A DNA stretch of 64,000 nucleotides from JAMIFN01 sp964544605 (GCA_964544605.1 CAZJBX010000006.1:1-64000), one strand, 5' to 3'; positions 25,768-35,225 are shown, numbered from the stretch's first letter. Made by a program: numbers and translations. Notes: a model not told the origin generated them from the sequence alone.

Positions 25768-27315
25768 ATGTCAGACCAAAGCCCCAACACGCCCCCCACC
25801 CAAGACGACAACCAACTCATGGCCGAGCGCCGCGACAAGCTCAAAGCCCTGCGCCAAGCGCAGGCCGAGGGCAAAGGCGTGGCCTTCCCCAACGACTTCA
25901 AACCCCAGGCCAAAGCCGCCGAGCTGCACGCCGCCTACGACGCACAAGACATGCCCGGCAGCGACGAGGCCGCCATCCCCACCCGCATTGCGGGCCGCAT
26001 GGTGCTCAAGCGCGTCATGGGCAAAGCCAGCTTTGCCACCGTGCAAGACGGCTCTGAGGGCGACGCCGCCGCCGCCCGCATCCAGCTCTATATCGCCCGC
26101 GATGCGGTGGGCGAAGAAGTCTATGCCGCCTTCAAACACTGGGACTTGGGCGACATCATCGCCGCCGAGGGCAAACTCTTTAAAACCAAAACAGGCGAGC
26201 TCTCCATCAAAGTCAGCCAACTGCGCCTGCTCACCAAATCCTTGCGCCCCCTGCCCGACAAATTCCACGGCGTGGCCGATCAAGAAATCAAATACCGCCA
26301 GCGCTATGTCGATTTGATTACCGACGATGCCGCCCGCAGCCGCTTCCGCGCCCGCAGCAAAGTGCTCTCTGGCCTGCGCCAACACATGGTTGCCAACGGC
26401 TTTCTTGAAGTCGAAACCCCCATGCTGCACCCCATTCCAGGCGGTGCCAATGCGCGGCCTTTCATCACCCACCACAACGCGCTCGACCAAGACATGTACT
26501 TGCGCATTGCGCCCGAGCTGTATTTAAAACGCCTGATTGTGGGCGGCTTCGACCGCGTCTTTGAAATCAACCGCAGCTTCCGCAACGAAGGCATCAGCGT
26601 GCGCCACAACCCCGAATTCACCATGATGGAGTTCTACGCCGCCTATTGGAACTACCTCGACCTCATGGACTTCACCGAAGCGCTGATTCGCCACACCGCG
26701 CAAGAGGCCATTGGCAGCCTGCAATTTGACTACCAAGGCAAAGCCATCGACATGGCCCAGCCCTTTGCCCGCCTCACCATCCCAGAGGCCATAGCCGCCC
26801 ACACCGACATTGGCGACAAAGTGACAGACCGCGATGCACTGATTGCCCGCCTGAAAAAGCTGGGCCTGAGCGAAGACAAAGACCGCCTCAGCAGCCGCAG
26901 CCTGCCCAGCCTGCAAGTGCTCTACTTTGAAGAAGCAGTAGAGGACAAACTCTGGCAACCCACCTTCGTCATGGAGCACCCCACCGAAATCTCACCCTTG
27001 GCCCGCGCCAATGACGAACGCCCCGAAGTCACCGAGCGCTTTGAGCTCTACATCATGGGCCGTGAAATCGGCAACGGCTTCAGCGAGCTCAACGACGCCG
27101 AAGAGCAAGCCGCCCGCTTCAACGCGCAAGTGGCCAACAAAGATGCAGGCGACGACGAAGCCATGTATTACGACCACGACTTTGTGCGTGCGCTGGAATA
27201 CGGTATGCCCCCCACCGGCGGCTGCGGCATCGGCATCGACCGCCTCGTCATGCTGCTCACCGACAGCGCCTCCATCCGCGATGTCATCCTCTTCCCGGCC
27301 CTGCGCCGCGAGTAA
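25768..27315 (+). CDS. lysS: Lysyl-tRNA synthetase, class II
   Basis: This encodes 515 residues. The N-terminal OB-fold anticodon domain (about 60-165) includes AGRMVLKRVMGKASFATVQDG. The catalytic domain shows motif 1 near FLEVETPMLHPIPGGANARPF, motif 2 FEINRSFRNEGIS with RHNPEFTMMEFY, and motif 3 GCGIGIDRLVMLLTDS. LysS charges tRNA-Lys in the cytoplasm. It begins 113 bp after trpS and is followed by a repeat-rich intergenic patch. Confidence 0.97.
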   Translation: MSDQSPNTPPTQDDNQLMAERRDKLKALRQAQAEGKGVAFPNDFKPQAKAAELHAAYDAQDMPGSDEAAIPTRIAGRMVLKRVMGKASFATVQDGSEGDAAAARIQLYIARDAVGEEVYAAFKHWDLGDIIAAEGKLFKTKTGELSIKVSQLRLLTKSLRPLPDKFHGVADQEIKYRQRYVDLITDDAARSRFRARSKVLSGLRQHMVANGFLEVETPMLHPIPGGANARPFITHHNALDQDMYLRIAPELYLKRLIVGGFDRVFEINRSFRNEGISVRHNPEFTMMEFYAAYWNYLDLMDFTEALIRHTAQEAIGSLQFDYQGKAIDMAQPFARLTIPEAIAAHTDIGDKVTDRDALIARLKKLGLSEDKDRLSSRSLPSLQVLYFEEAVEDKLWQPTFVMEHPTEISPLARANDERPEVTERFELYIMGREIGNGFSELNDAEEQAARFNAQVANKDAGDDEAMYYDHDFVRALEYGMPPTGGCGIGIDRLVMLLTDSASIRDVILFPALRRE

Positions 27316-27439
27316 GGCCTTCGGGTTTTCATTCCCATCCTCTGGAGGGGTGCCCGCTAGGGCGGGGTGGTCATGGGCTTGTGTCAATTGGGCCTTGTCC
27401 TCAACAGGCTTCAACCACCCCGTCACGCCCCCCTAGCTT

Positions 27440-27594
27440 GTCATTGCGGGCTTGACCCGCCATTTCTCCCCTATCTAAGCGTCATGGCGGGCTTGACCCG
27501 CCATCTCCACCCCTATCTAAGCGTCATGGCGGGCTTGATCCGCCATCTCCCCCCTATCTAAGCGTCATGGCGGGCTTGACCCGCCATCTCCACC
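27440..27594. repeat. Four tandem REP-like units of 41-42 bp, each with a small hairpin
   Basis: Units start at 27440, 27481, 27523 and 27564. Each reads GTCATGGCGGGCTTGACCCG with small variations, followed by a spacer ending CCTATCTAAGC in the first three. The core GGCGGG-cttga-CCCGCC is a 6-bp palindrome with a 5-nt loop. Further fragments (GCGGGCTTGACGCG near 27755) occur in the same 560-base gene-free stretch (27316-27877). No ORF with support is present there. Confidence 0.9.
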
Positions 27595-27718
27595 GCAGCG
27601 AAAGGCTCAGATTGCGGCTCGGCGGCGGCAATGACGCGAGTAGGGCTGGGGGCACGGCAGGCTGCGCCCGCCTTGCCATGACGGCATTCGGTAAAACCTC
27701 GTCATGCCACAGCAGTTC

Positions 27719-27745
27719 GTAGGGCGTTGCATGCAACGCCCCTAC
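27719..27745. repeat. Long palindrome GTAGGG...CCCTAC
   Basis: The central CGTTGCATGCAACG is a perfect 14-base palindrome, flanked by GTAGGG on one side and CCCCTAC on the other, giving an almost perfect 27-base cruciform. Palindromes with GTAGGG(G)CG ends are widespread non-coding elements in many bacteria. It lies between the tandem units and the pilE terminator. Confidence 0.85.
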
Positions 27746-27784
27746 TGAGCCATTGCGGGCTTGACGCGCTGTAGTCCTCAAAAA

Positions 27785-27813
27785 AAACGGGCGAACACAA
27801 GGATCGCCCGTTT
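27785..27813 (-). terminator. Terminator of the minor pilin operon
   Basis: AAACGGGCGA / TCGCCCGTTT forms a perfect 10-bp stem with a 9-nt loop, and the minus strand continues in a T-run. It lies 65 bases after the pilE stop and would close the pilY1-to-pilE transcript. Confidence 0.9.
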
Positions 27814-27877
27814 GTGGAAGATGCGTGCTTGGTTTGAGGTTTGCAATAAAAGGCAAACCCTTCAAACCCAGCTCAAC

Positions 27878-28378
27878 TTAGCGCCAGCACCTGTCGTAAT
27901 CAACGCCACTGACCGTACCTGTTAATGGCGATGTATTAACAGCCACTGTTGCACTCTTACCCACACCACCAGCCTGTGCTTTGCTGTTGAGTAAAAAGCC
28001 TTGACAGCGATCATTTGCCATACCGTTAACAGGTTTCGCAGCAATGGCAAACGCAGGCGGCTTGTCATTGGCGGTCTCAATAACCACAGTGATATCGTAT
28101 TTCTTCTGGCTGGCAGATGCATTTTTAGGGCATGTTTTATAAGCCGCTGGGAAGGTGGCTGCTGAACTAGGCAAAAATTCATTCACATTGGAAAAGTTGC
28201 GTTGTTGCAGCAGTGCAATTTCATTGACCACGGTGCGGCAGTCTGCCCTGTGGCCTTTGTTGACATGCTCTTTGTAACTGGGCAGTGCCACAGCAGCCAA
28301 GATGCCGATGATGGCGATCACGATCATCAATTCAATCAGGGTAAAGCCTCGGCTGAGGATGTTTTTACTTTGTGTCAT
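27878..28378 (-). CDS. pilE: Type IV pilin-like protein, PilE-type
   Basis: This encodes 166 residues. A class III signal peptide is cleaved in SRG|FTLIELMIVIAIIG, with Glu at +5. The following helix and a C-terminal disulphide pair (CQGF ... DRCWR) fit the minor pilin PilE that ends the fimT-pilVWXY1E cluster. It would be processed by PilD and incorporated at the pilus tip complex. It is last in a six-gene operon and is followed by a strong terminator. It could also serve as a major pilin if no pilA exists elsewhere. Confidence 0.88.
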   Translation of the reverse strand: MTQSKNILSRGFTLIELMIVIAIIGILAAVALPSYKEHVNKGHRADCRTVVNEIALLQQRNFSNVNEFLPSSAATFPAAYKTCPKNASASQKKYDITVVIETANDKPPAFAIAAKPVNGMANDRCQGFLLNSKAQAGGVGKSATVAVNTSPLTGTVSGVDYDRCWR

Positions 28379-28399
28379 GTTTAATGCCTTCTAAGCCAT

Positions 28400-28954
28400 T
28401 TAGGATTCAGGGGTAATCACAGACTGCAACCAAACCTCTGCACCTGTTTTTGTTTTTTCCTGATTTTGGCTGGTGAATTTAACATCATTCCCTAAGCCGC
28501 GAGCAGTAATTAAATAGCTGTTGCTACCCATTTTCTGCACGATACATTGAGGTGAGTTTTTCAATTCACCCGCATTCAAACTGGTCCATTCCCCTGCTGG
28601 TATATCAATTCGATGTGTTGCCCCAGAGCGCCAATTGCTTTTCTGTCGCCATAGGGCTGAGGTGTCATTTTCATTGGTGACTGCGGGAGATTCGATGACT
28701 TTGGTATGAAATGCTTGCCACCTGCTGCCTGAGCCTTCTGCGTTCTCAATCGCCACTTCCTCACACACGCGCAAGGCCAGCTCTGCCGCTTGCTGGGCCG
28801 TGGCGTTGCTGCGCTGGCTTTGCATCATTTTCTCTGAGCTGGTGGAGCTGCCAATGGCCCAAATACCAATGATGGAAATAACCACCAACAACACCAAAGC
28901 CAAGGGCAAAACCACACCTTGCTGGGTTGAGATCAACTTTTTTTGCATTTTCAT
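28400..28954 (-). CDS. pilX: Type IV pilus minor pilin-like protein PilX
   Basis: This encodes 184 residues from the ATG at 28954 (MKMQKKLIS), with AGGAAGG at good spacing. The N-terminus has QQGVVLPLALVLLVVISIIGI, a pilin-like helix that, as in other PilX proteins, lacks the usual Glu at +5. The globular part has few conserved features. PilX belongs to the minor-pilin priming complex with PilV, PilW, PilE and PilY1. It lies between pilW and pilE. Confidence 0.8.
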   Translation of the reverse strand: MKMQKKLISTQQGVVLPLALVLLVVISIIGIWAIGSSTSSEKMMQSQRSNATAQQAAELALRVCEEVAIENAEGSGSRWQAFHTKVIESPAVTNENDTSALWRQKSNWRSGATHRIDIPAGEWTSLNAGELKNSPQCIVQKMGSNSYLITARGLGNDVKFTSQNQEKTKTGAEVWLQSVITPES

Positions 28955-29013
28955 ATTGAACCTTCCTGTTTTATCGCTACAAAAATCGCTCTGCATTTGG
29001 GCTGCATTCCTAT

Positions 29014-29943
29014 TTATTCCACAGCCAAAGGCATGGCGGCACGGTTGCGCACCTGCGCAGTGGTAATGAACGCGCGGCGCATGTGATTGTCTGGCGCATC
29101 AACAAGAGCACCAGCGCAGTCGATGTATTTTTTGCTTGTGCTACTGCCATCGAGAAGGGGGTCAGGGCTGCGCATGAGCACACAAATTTTGACGCTCAAA
29201 ACTTTGCCCCATTTGTGTGAACGACTGGTGCCGCCTGGGGCTGGGTCATTGTCAAGCTGAGTTGCCGTGCGGTAGGTGACGATTTGTGTGTCTTGGCGAC
29301 TGTTGCTGGATGCCACACCATACCAAAACTGCACGGATTCAACATTCTCGATCAGGGGTTGCAAAGCGGGGGAACCTGTACCTGGGTGGGCTTGGCAGGC
29401 CAGCTCTGGAGGGGTGTTGGTCGTGACGACATAGCGCGCATCAGACAAATAAATATTGCCACCACCCGTGACTTCGCTGACAGTGGTGTTCTGCAGAGCG
29501 CCACCAACACAATTGGTCGGAACGCCCGCACTGGTCGGGATGGTGTTGAGATTGTCCGCCTCGTAGCGAAGCGCAATAGCGGCAGAGCTGCCAGTGGCTG
29601 CACAGGTGAGATCATCGAAAGGGCGACTCAAATCAGCAAAGCCTGTGTCACAACCAAAAATAGGCGTGCCTGAGAAATGGCGTTTCATCACGCCGCTATC
29701 TTCCTTGGTGTTGGAGTAACCGGCCATGCGAATTTGTTGTTGCAGGAGGTTGAGCACCAGCATGGCCTCCTCGGACATAACGGCATCGGCCTCACTGGCT
29801 TTGGCACCACGGCTGCTGTTGCTCATGACCAAGAGCACGCTGGTCATGAGCAAAATGCCAATGGCCAAGGCAATGAGGAGTTCGAGCAGGGTGAAACCCG
29901 CTTGGCGTTGTGGGTAGTGGTGTTGCACGCTTGGCTCCCTCAT
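29014..29943 (-). CDS. pilW: Type IV pilus minor pilin-like protein PilW
   Basis: This encodes 309 residues from the ATG at 29943, which overlaps the pilV stop as ATGA. The prepilin signal is RQAGFTLLELLIALAIGI, with Glu at +5. The large soluble domain has several cysteines. The length and place directly after pilV fit PilW. It would be processed by the prepilin peptidase and act with PilV, PilX, PilE and PilY1 to prime pilus assembly. Confidence 0.87.
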   Translation of the reverse strand: MREPSVQHHYPQRQAGFTLLELLIALAIGILLMTSVLLVMSNSSRGAKASEADAVMSEEAMLVLNLLQQQIRMAGYSNTKEDSGVMKRHFSGTPIFGCDTGFADLSRPFDDLTCAATGSSAAIALRYEADNLNTIPTSAGVPTNCVGGALQNTTVSEVTGGGNIYLSDARYVVTTNTPPELACQAHPGTGSPALQPLIENVESVQFWYGVASSNSRQDTQIVTYRTATQLDNDPAPGGTSRSHKWGKVLSVKICVLMRSPDPLLDGSSTSKKYIDCAGALVDAPDNHMRRAFITTAQVRNRAAMPLAVE

Positions 29944-30512
29944 ATGGCCACCTTGAAGAACATACATTTGCTGCCTGTGATTTCAGTCACACCAGATGGA
30001 CAACCAGATGGCGCTGCATTGAACAGATCCACCGAGGACTCTTGCTCCAACCAGTTGATCCAGACATTCATGGTGCGCAAGCCACCAGCATCGCCCGGTG
30101 CGGGGGCCGCTGTTTCAACATAGACCCGACCGCGCGGTAGGCGGCGCGAGACCTCCAGCACCCAATCTTCTTGGTCGTATGTGGCCATTGCATCGGCAGC
30201 GGCATTGTTATTGGCGGGGCTCAGGCCGGGCAAGCTGGGGCCACTGGTGGGCAAGGTGTAGCTCAGGCCATTCTTAATCTCATAGCCGCCGCGATCAAAG
30301 CCATGCAAATTAGCGCGGGCGCGTTCAGCATAGTCATTCACCAGCATGGTGCCGACGCCGCGAATTTGTGACATTTTGTTGTGGGCTGTGGCCGATACGG
30401 TGAGGCCAGCCATGGCCAATAGGCCAATGGTTAAGAGCAAAATGGCGACCAGGACCTCAATCAGGGCCACGCCTTTTTGCGTACTGGGCATCAGCTTGGT
30501 TTGTGCATACAT
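29940..30512 (-). CDS. pilV: Type IV pilus modification protein PilV
   Basis: This encodes 190 residues. The prepilin segment is QKGVALIEVLVAILLLTIGLLAMAG, with Glu at +5, and is typical of PilV, including the following ATAHNKMSQIRG. It precedes pilW with a four-base overlap and follows fimT by 19 bp. A first ATG at 30512 (MYAQTKLM) or a second at 30491 (MPSTQKG) could be used. Confidence 0.88.
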   Translation of the reverse strand: MYAQTKLMPSTQKGVALIEVLVAILLLTIGLLAMAGLTVSATAHNKMSQIRGVGTMLVNDYAERARANLHGFDRGGYEIKNGLSYTLPTSGPSLPGLSPANNNAAADAMATYDQEDWVLEVSRRLPRGRVYVETAAPAPGDAGGLRTMNVWINWLEQESSVDLFNAAPSGCPSGVTEITGSKCMFFKVAI

Positions 30513-30531
30513 GCTGCGTCTCCTGCTGTTT

Positions 30532-31098
30532 TTATTTGCATTTGGGGGGATTTTTAACTTTGTTTAAGCGCGCAGTACGGGCAACATTGACCGTGCATTG
30601 CACTTTGGGATTAGCGCCACCCAAGCTGGACTCAATCACAAAGTTGCCACTGGGGGGTGTTTGCAACAAGCCCTGCGCGACGAACTTGAGCTTGACGGAG
30701 GAAACGCCGTGCTCAAACTTGCCAACGCCAGGCAATTTGGCCTGCTGCAAGATAAGCTCATCAGTACCGTCGTTATAAGCATCGTTGTAGTTGTCATCAA
30801 TAAAAGCCATCCAGCCATTGCTCCAGCTTTTGCCCGTATCGCAGCCTGTGCCCGCTGCGTTGGCTGGGCACAAAATAACGGGACGGGAGCGTTTGATGGC
30901 TTCGGCTTTGGCCAAGCGCACATCGCGGCTGAGGGTGTTGATGGCGGCGTTGACGCGCCATTCAGCCACAAAGCTGGACATGGAGGGCGTGGCGATGGCG
31001 ATCAAAATCGCCAAGATGGTGACGGTGACGAGCAGCTCAATGATGGTGAAGCCGCCCTGTCGTTTGCCCGTCGCACTCTGAGGTGTTTGCGTTTGCAT
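30532..31098 (-). CDS. fimT: Prepilin FimT/GspH family pseudopilin
   Basis: This encodes 188 residues from the ATG at 31098 (MQTQTPQSATGKRQ). The prepilin motif is RQGGFTIIELLVTVTILAILIAIA, with Glu at +5. The C-terminal GspH/FimT domain includes RDVRLAKAEAIKRSRPVILCP. FimT proteins are minor pilins, some of which bind DNA during natural transformation; a Lys/Arg-rich C-terminus here (RTARLNKVKNPPKCK) is compatible with that but not proof. It lies 35 bp after pilY1. Confidence 0.87.
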   Translation of the reverse strand: MQTQTPQSATGKRQGGFTIIELLVTVTILAILIAIATPSMSSFVAEWRVNAAINTLSRDVRLAKAEAIKRSRPVILCPANAAGTGCDTGKSWSNGWMAFIDDNYNDAYNDGTDELILQQAKLPGVGKFEHGVSSVKLKFVAQGLLQTPPSGNFVIESSLGGANPKVQCTVNVARTARLNKVKNPPKCK

Positions 31099-31133
31099 TA
31101 TTGGGTCATCCTTGTTTTGTCTCGGCCAGTAGC

Positions 31134-34100
31134 TTAACGCAAACTGGCGGGCAAATGCTGGATGGGACGCCAAGTGCGGTACCAGCCTGTGTTGCCACGG
31201 CCATCACCCACAAGAATGGAGCCCATGACACCGGTGATATAGCCCGTTTCACCAGTGGCCTTATCGCGCACCAAGAGGTCGATGTCGCCAGCTTTGGCAT
31301 CACCCACGCCCGCTTTCAGGTTGGCATCATAGAGGTTGCTGTTGGGATCACGGCGGTTGGTGGTAACGGTTGAGCGGGTAAAGCCCCCTTCAGGCAGGTA
31401 AACCACAGAGAACTGATCGAGTTTTTTGTCGCCATCTTGGTCAAAGGCGCGGCGCAGGCTGCCAGTGAGGGCGTCAATGCCGTACATCACATTCACGGCC
31501 CCCGCACTGGCCGTGCAGGAGTCTTCAAGGATGGCGGATTTGTTCATCACCACACTGGTGAAGAAGACTGTGCTGCCAATGTTGGCGGGGTCGCCCACGA
31601 CGCGCTCGCCTGTGGTGCCGGGCAGTTTGCCCATATCAATCTTCCAACCACGGTGTTGGCTCCAGTTCACAGGTTTGTTGGTGACGCGGTAGTAGGTGTG
31701 GCCCGCAGATTTGCCTGTGCCCGCAGTGGCGGAGTCCAGCTCAATCTCTTGTTGCACCAAGCTGGTGGTTCCGCCAGCGCCCAAGTTGTAGGCTTGATCA
31801 GGCTCACCGATGCCGATGTTGTCCCAGATGCCGTAGATGCTTTGCGTGCTGGTGTTGCTCAGGTGGTCTTCATCAAGCAAGATGCCTGTGGCAAAGGTGA
31901 CGATGGTGCCGCATTTGCCAGGGCCTTGGGTTTGGCAAGCATGGCCATTGCTGCCTGGGTGGGCCTGCCACGCTGGGGCGGCGTAAATGGGCTGGTTGCC
32001 TTGGGTGGTGAACAAGGGGCGGTTGTTAGAAACACCCCATTGGCTGGGCGAGCCAGAGAGCTTGAAGCGCCACATATTGCCGTTGGCATCGCCCGCATAG
32101 GCGGCCACAATTTGGCGCTTGGCGTTGAGCACAGCGGTGACACCGCCCAAACCGATGTCCGAAACATAGGTGGAGGGCAAGGCGATGAATTTGAGTTCTT
32201 CACCTGTTAGGGCGTCCAGCACATACAAACCTGCCGCACCCGTGTTGGCGTAGTGGCCGCTGTTGACCAAAAGAATGGCTTTGCCCTCAGTGGTGATGCC
32301 CGCAGCAGCACCATTGGTGACATGGCCCATATGGGCGTAGGTTTTCTCCCATTTGTAGTCGCTGGCGCTGGGAATGCGATCGGGTTTGCTGCCTGTGTTC
32401 AAAGGTGAGTTGAAGGCAAATACGGCCTTACCGCCACGGCCTGTGCTGCCAAAAACCATTTGCTTCCAGGCGCTGCCGTCCCACATATCGTGCTCAACCA
32501 AGGGGCCGTCAACCAAGTATTCAAAGCTGTAGCTGGGCTTGGCGAAGTCTTGCAGCTTGGGCATGGTGTCTTTGATGAGGTAGGCGGCAACTTCAGCACC
32601 GGGCTGAATTTTTGCTCCGCTGGCGTTGCGGATTTCTTCGCCGTCATTCTCATCAGCGCCGTTGATGACATGCACCACGCCTGCGTTGGTGGCGGCGTAG
32701 ATGATTTCAGGCGTTTCGTTCTTTTTCTTGAAGAAATCCACATAGCTGTCTTTGGCCGCAGCGGGCAGGCCAGAGGCCGTGCGGCCATAGCCCATGTTCT
32801 GGCGGCTGCCCACCAAAAGCGGCGCCGAGTTCACGGATGAGGCCATCATGCTACTGCGCTGACGCATGAGTGCGCCGTTGGCATCGGTTTGCGTGTCGTC
32901 CCCCAAGAGGTAGCGCAAGAAGCTGCTGTCGGTTTTGAGCTTGCCGTTGCCGTTAAGCGCGGCTTTAAGGCCATTGGGCAAGCCACTGAGTTGGGTGTTT
33001 TGCGTGATCACAACGCGCTCATCAGCAGCACCGTCTAGGGCAAAAAACCTGCGCGTGCTGGCGCTGGGGATTTTGTCGGATGCACTCCAGACCGCCTCGC
33101 CGTCTTTGCCATCAGCATCTAGGCGCACGGCATCAATCTGGCCGCTGTTGTCAATGGTTTTGTAGTCTGCCGTGTATTTGATGCGACCCGCCAAATCATC
33201 GCTGGTGCTGGACGAGCCTGTGAGGGCCACACCCGCATCTTTACCGCTGGAGTTGAGGATGTCAGAGAGGATAAGGTCAAAGGTGCGGCGCACATCGTCT
33301 GGCGTGGTCACGCTATAGCCTGCGCCACCGCCTGTAAAGCCAGCTTGAATAAAGTCATCAATGCGGCCTTGCTCGTCTGTATTACTGGTGACATCTGTTG
33401 CCCAAGTTGGTTTGGTGGCAGAGCTGCCCAGGCTGATGTAGTTGCGTTTGTAATCTTCAATTTGCTTGAAGGTCAAGCCCTTTGTGGCTCCAGGAAGTTC
33501 CCCTGTCGGGCGAATGAGATAGCCTACAGTGTAAGTGGCCATATTCTGCCAAGTGGTGGGCTGACCCATGCGAGGCTGAATTTCATTGGCAGTATCGGGG
33601 CGCAAATCTTTGTGCCAGAAATATTTGGCTGTCAAGTCAGATAAGCTACCCTTTACTTTTGCATTGGGGTTACCAAATGGCGTGTAGAGCTTGCGGCCTA
33701 CTTCAGTGTTACTATAGCCTTTCGCTATGTATTTTGTAAAGCCGCCAATAAAGGGCGTAGATGGCGCAGCAGCAATCACAGAAGCATCGGCATAATCATG
33801 CTCAGTTGTGATGGTTTCCGTACCTTGGTTCCAGGCACCATCGGAGAACAAGATATTGAAAGAGCGGCGGCAGCTCAGTTCAGAATTATTTGCACTGGCT
33901 AACCTAGAGGGGTCTTGTGCCCAAGGGTTTTCTTTGGCCGCAGTGATCGTCGGATTCTTCCCACCTGAAGATTTACTTTCTAATGCAAAGTAATCGGCCA
34001 CCCGGTCAACTGAGTTATGCAGAGGCGTGCCACCGATAGGGAATGAGCCGTGACCATAAAGCCAGTCGTATAGCGCCTTATTGTTTGCCCTACTCGATAG

Positions 34101-35225
34101 GCGAACGCCACGAAACTTAATTGCATTTGAATCAATACCGATAAAGGCATTGTTCGCGCTCTGTCCTTCGTTGATATTGTAGTAACCGATACGAAGTGAC
34201 TCGCGGTAGTCATCATTGGCCAAAGCAATCCCGATGGCGGTAGCTACTGCTGGCGCACGGAATGCATAGTAACGGTACCAGTTAAGAATGTTCTGGCGCT
34301 CAGCGGCGGCACTACAGTGTGTGGCATTGGCGCCGCAATCTGTGCGCTGATGGTTGCTCGGCAACTTCACAGCAGTAGTGCGACTGAGCGTAATTTCTTC
34401 GATTTGAGATATATTCCCCCACAGGCAGCCTGTTTCCTGCTTACTGGTATTGTATACTGGCGTATCACAAACAACCCAAGTGAATGCCGAATTGGCGCTG
34501 CTGCTGGTGTGCTCCTCAATTTTTGGAACCATCGTCTTTAATTGACTGTAAGCAGGATTATAGCCTGCATTATTACAATTGCTGCGCGTATTCCAATAAC
34601 CACCCAGGTAACTATAATTATTTGTTTTTGCCGAATCATCAGAGCAGAAAGTGGTTTCTGCTGTGTTTTGATTACTTATAAAGCGGATGTTATCTGTCAC
34701 GGGCAAGGCTTGGCCATACTCATTAACCCGTGGGGAGTAAGTTAAACGAGGGTTGTAAAAAATAGGGTTTACATCTGCTGACCGCATCGCGTACCAAGTG
34801 GTATTTGATGCAGGATCTTTGACTTTTGTATTGGAGTTTTGTCTATAGCTTGAGCTTGTATAACCAATCCTTGTATAGCAAGTCCGATCGTTTGCATACC
34901 AGCCCTGTACCCACCGCGCATTACCAGACTTTGAGCTATCCCAGCCATAAAGAGGTGCTTCACACCAATACTTTTCATCTGGCAAGGTCGCAGAGTTAAT
35001 AGCATAAGTCTCATGATAAGGAAAGGCCATAGACCCCGAGTTATCCAGCGTGATCATGACATTGGGCTTGGCCCCCGTGACTGAAGACAGCAAAGGCTTT
35101 TGTGAGGGCGCAATGGCCGCATGGGCCGTGCCCAAGGCCAAGAGGCCCAGGCCCAAGGCCAGTGAGAAGCCAGAGGGCAAGAGGGCGCGCAAGGGCTGTT
35201 GCAGGGTGTGTGGTGTGGTGTTCAT
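31134..35225 (-). CDS. pilY1: Type IV pilus tip adhesin PilY1
   Basis: This encodes 1363 residues from the ATG at 35225, with AGGAG as ribosome binding site. A signal peptide (LGLLALGTAHA) exports it. An N-terminal von Willebrand A-like domain carries the MIDAS motif DNSGSM near residue 60. The C-terminal half is the PilY1 beta-propeller (GDANGNMWRFKLSG; VLDALTGEEL), with a calcium-loop-like DQDGDKKLDQF near the end. PilY1 acts in surface sensing, adhesion and pilus extension. The 5' half is visibly richer in A and T than the rest of the window. It is the first gene of the operon here. Confidence 0.93.
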   Translation of the reverse strand: MNTTPHTLQQPLRALLPSGFSLALGLGLLALGTAHAAIAPSQKPLLSSVTGAKPNVMITLDNSGSMAFPYHETYAINSATLPDEKYWCEAPLYGWDSSKSGNARWVQGWYANDRTCYTRIGYTSSSYRQNSNTKVKDPASNTTWYAMRSADVNPIFYNPRLTYSPRVNEYGQALPVTDNIRFISNQNTAETTFCSDDSAKTNNYSYLGGYWNTRSNCNNAGYNPAYSQLKTMVPKIEEHTSSSANSAFTWVVCDTPVYNTSKQETGCLWGNISQIEEITLSRTTAVKLPSNHQRTDCGANATHCSAAAERQNILNWYRYYAFRAPAVATAIGIALANDDYRESLRIGYYNINEGQSANNAFIGIDSNAIKFRGVRLSSRANNKALYDWLYGHGSFPIGGTPLHNSVDRVADYFALESKSSGGKNPTITAAKENPWAQDPSRLASANNSELSCRRSFNILFSDGAWNQGTETITTEHDYADASVIAAAPSTPFIGGFTKYIAKGYSNTEVGRKLYTPFGNPNAKVKGSLSDLTAKYFWHKDLRPDTANEIQPRMGQPTTWQNMATYTVGYLIRPTGELPGATKGLTFKQIEDYKRNYISLGSSATKPTWATDVTSNTDEQGRIDDFIQAGFTGGGAGYSVTTPDDVRRTFDLILSDILNSSGKDAGVALTGSSSTSDDLAGRIKYTADYKTIDNSGQIDAVRLDADGKDGEAVWSASDKIPSASTRRFFALDGAADERVVITQNTQLSGLPNGLKAALNGNGKLKTDSSFLRYLLGDDTQTDANGALMRQRSSMMASSVNSAPLLVGSRQNMGYGRTASGLPAAAKDSYVDFFKKKNETPEIIYAATNAGVVHVINGADENDGEEIRNASGAKIQPGAEVAAYLIKDTMPKLQDFAKPSYSFEYLVDGPLVEHDMWDGSAWKQMVFGSTGRGGKAVFAFNSPLNTGSKPDRIPSASDYKWEKTYAHMGHVTNGAAAGITTEGKAILLVNSGHYANTGAAGLYVLDALTGEELKFIALPSTYVSDIGLGGVTAVLNAKRQIVAAYAGDANGNMWRFKLSGSPSQWGVSNNRPLFTTQGNQPIYAAPAWQAHPGSNGHACQTQGPGKCGTIVTFATGILLDEDHLSNTSTQSIYGIWDNIGIGEPDQAYNLGAGGTTSLVQQEIELDSATAGTGKSAGHTYYRVTNKPVNWSQHRGWKIDMGKLPGTTGERVVGDPANIGSTVFFTSVVMNKSAILEDSCTASAGAVNVMYGIDALTGSLRRAFDQDGDKKLDQFSVVYLPEGGFTRSTVTTNRRDPNSNLYDANLKAGVGDAKAGDIDLLVRDKATGETGYITGVMGSILVGDGRGNTGWYRTWRPIQHLPASLR

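Noticed and set aside
27440..27594. CRISPR array
   Set aside because: The four units are direct repeats with nearly identical intervening sequence, so there are no unique spacers, no leader and no cas genes.
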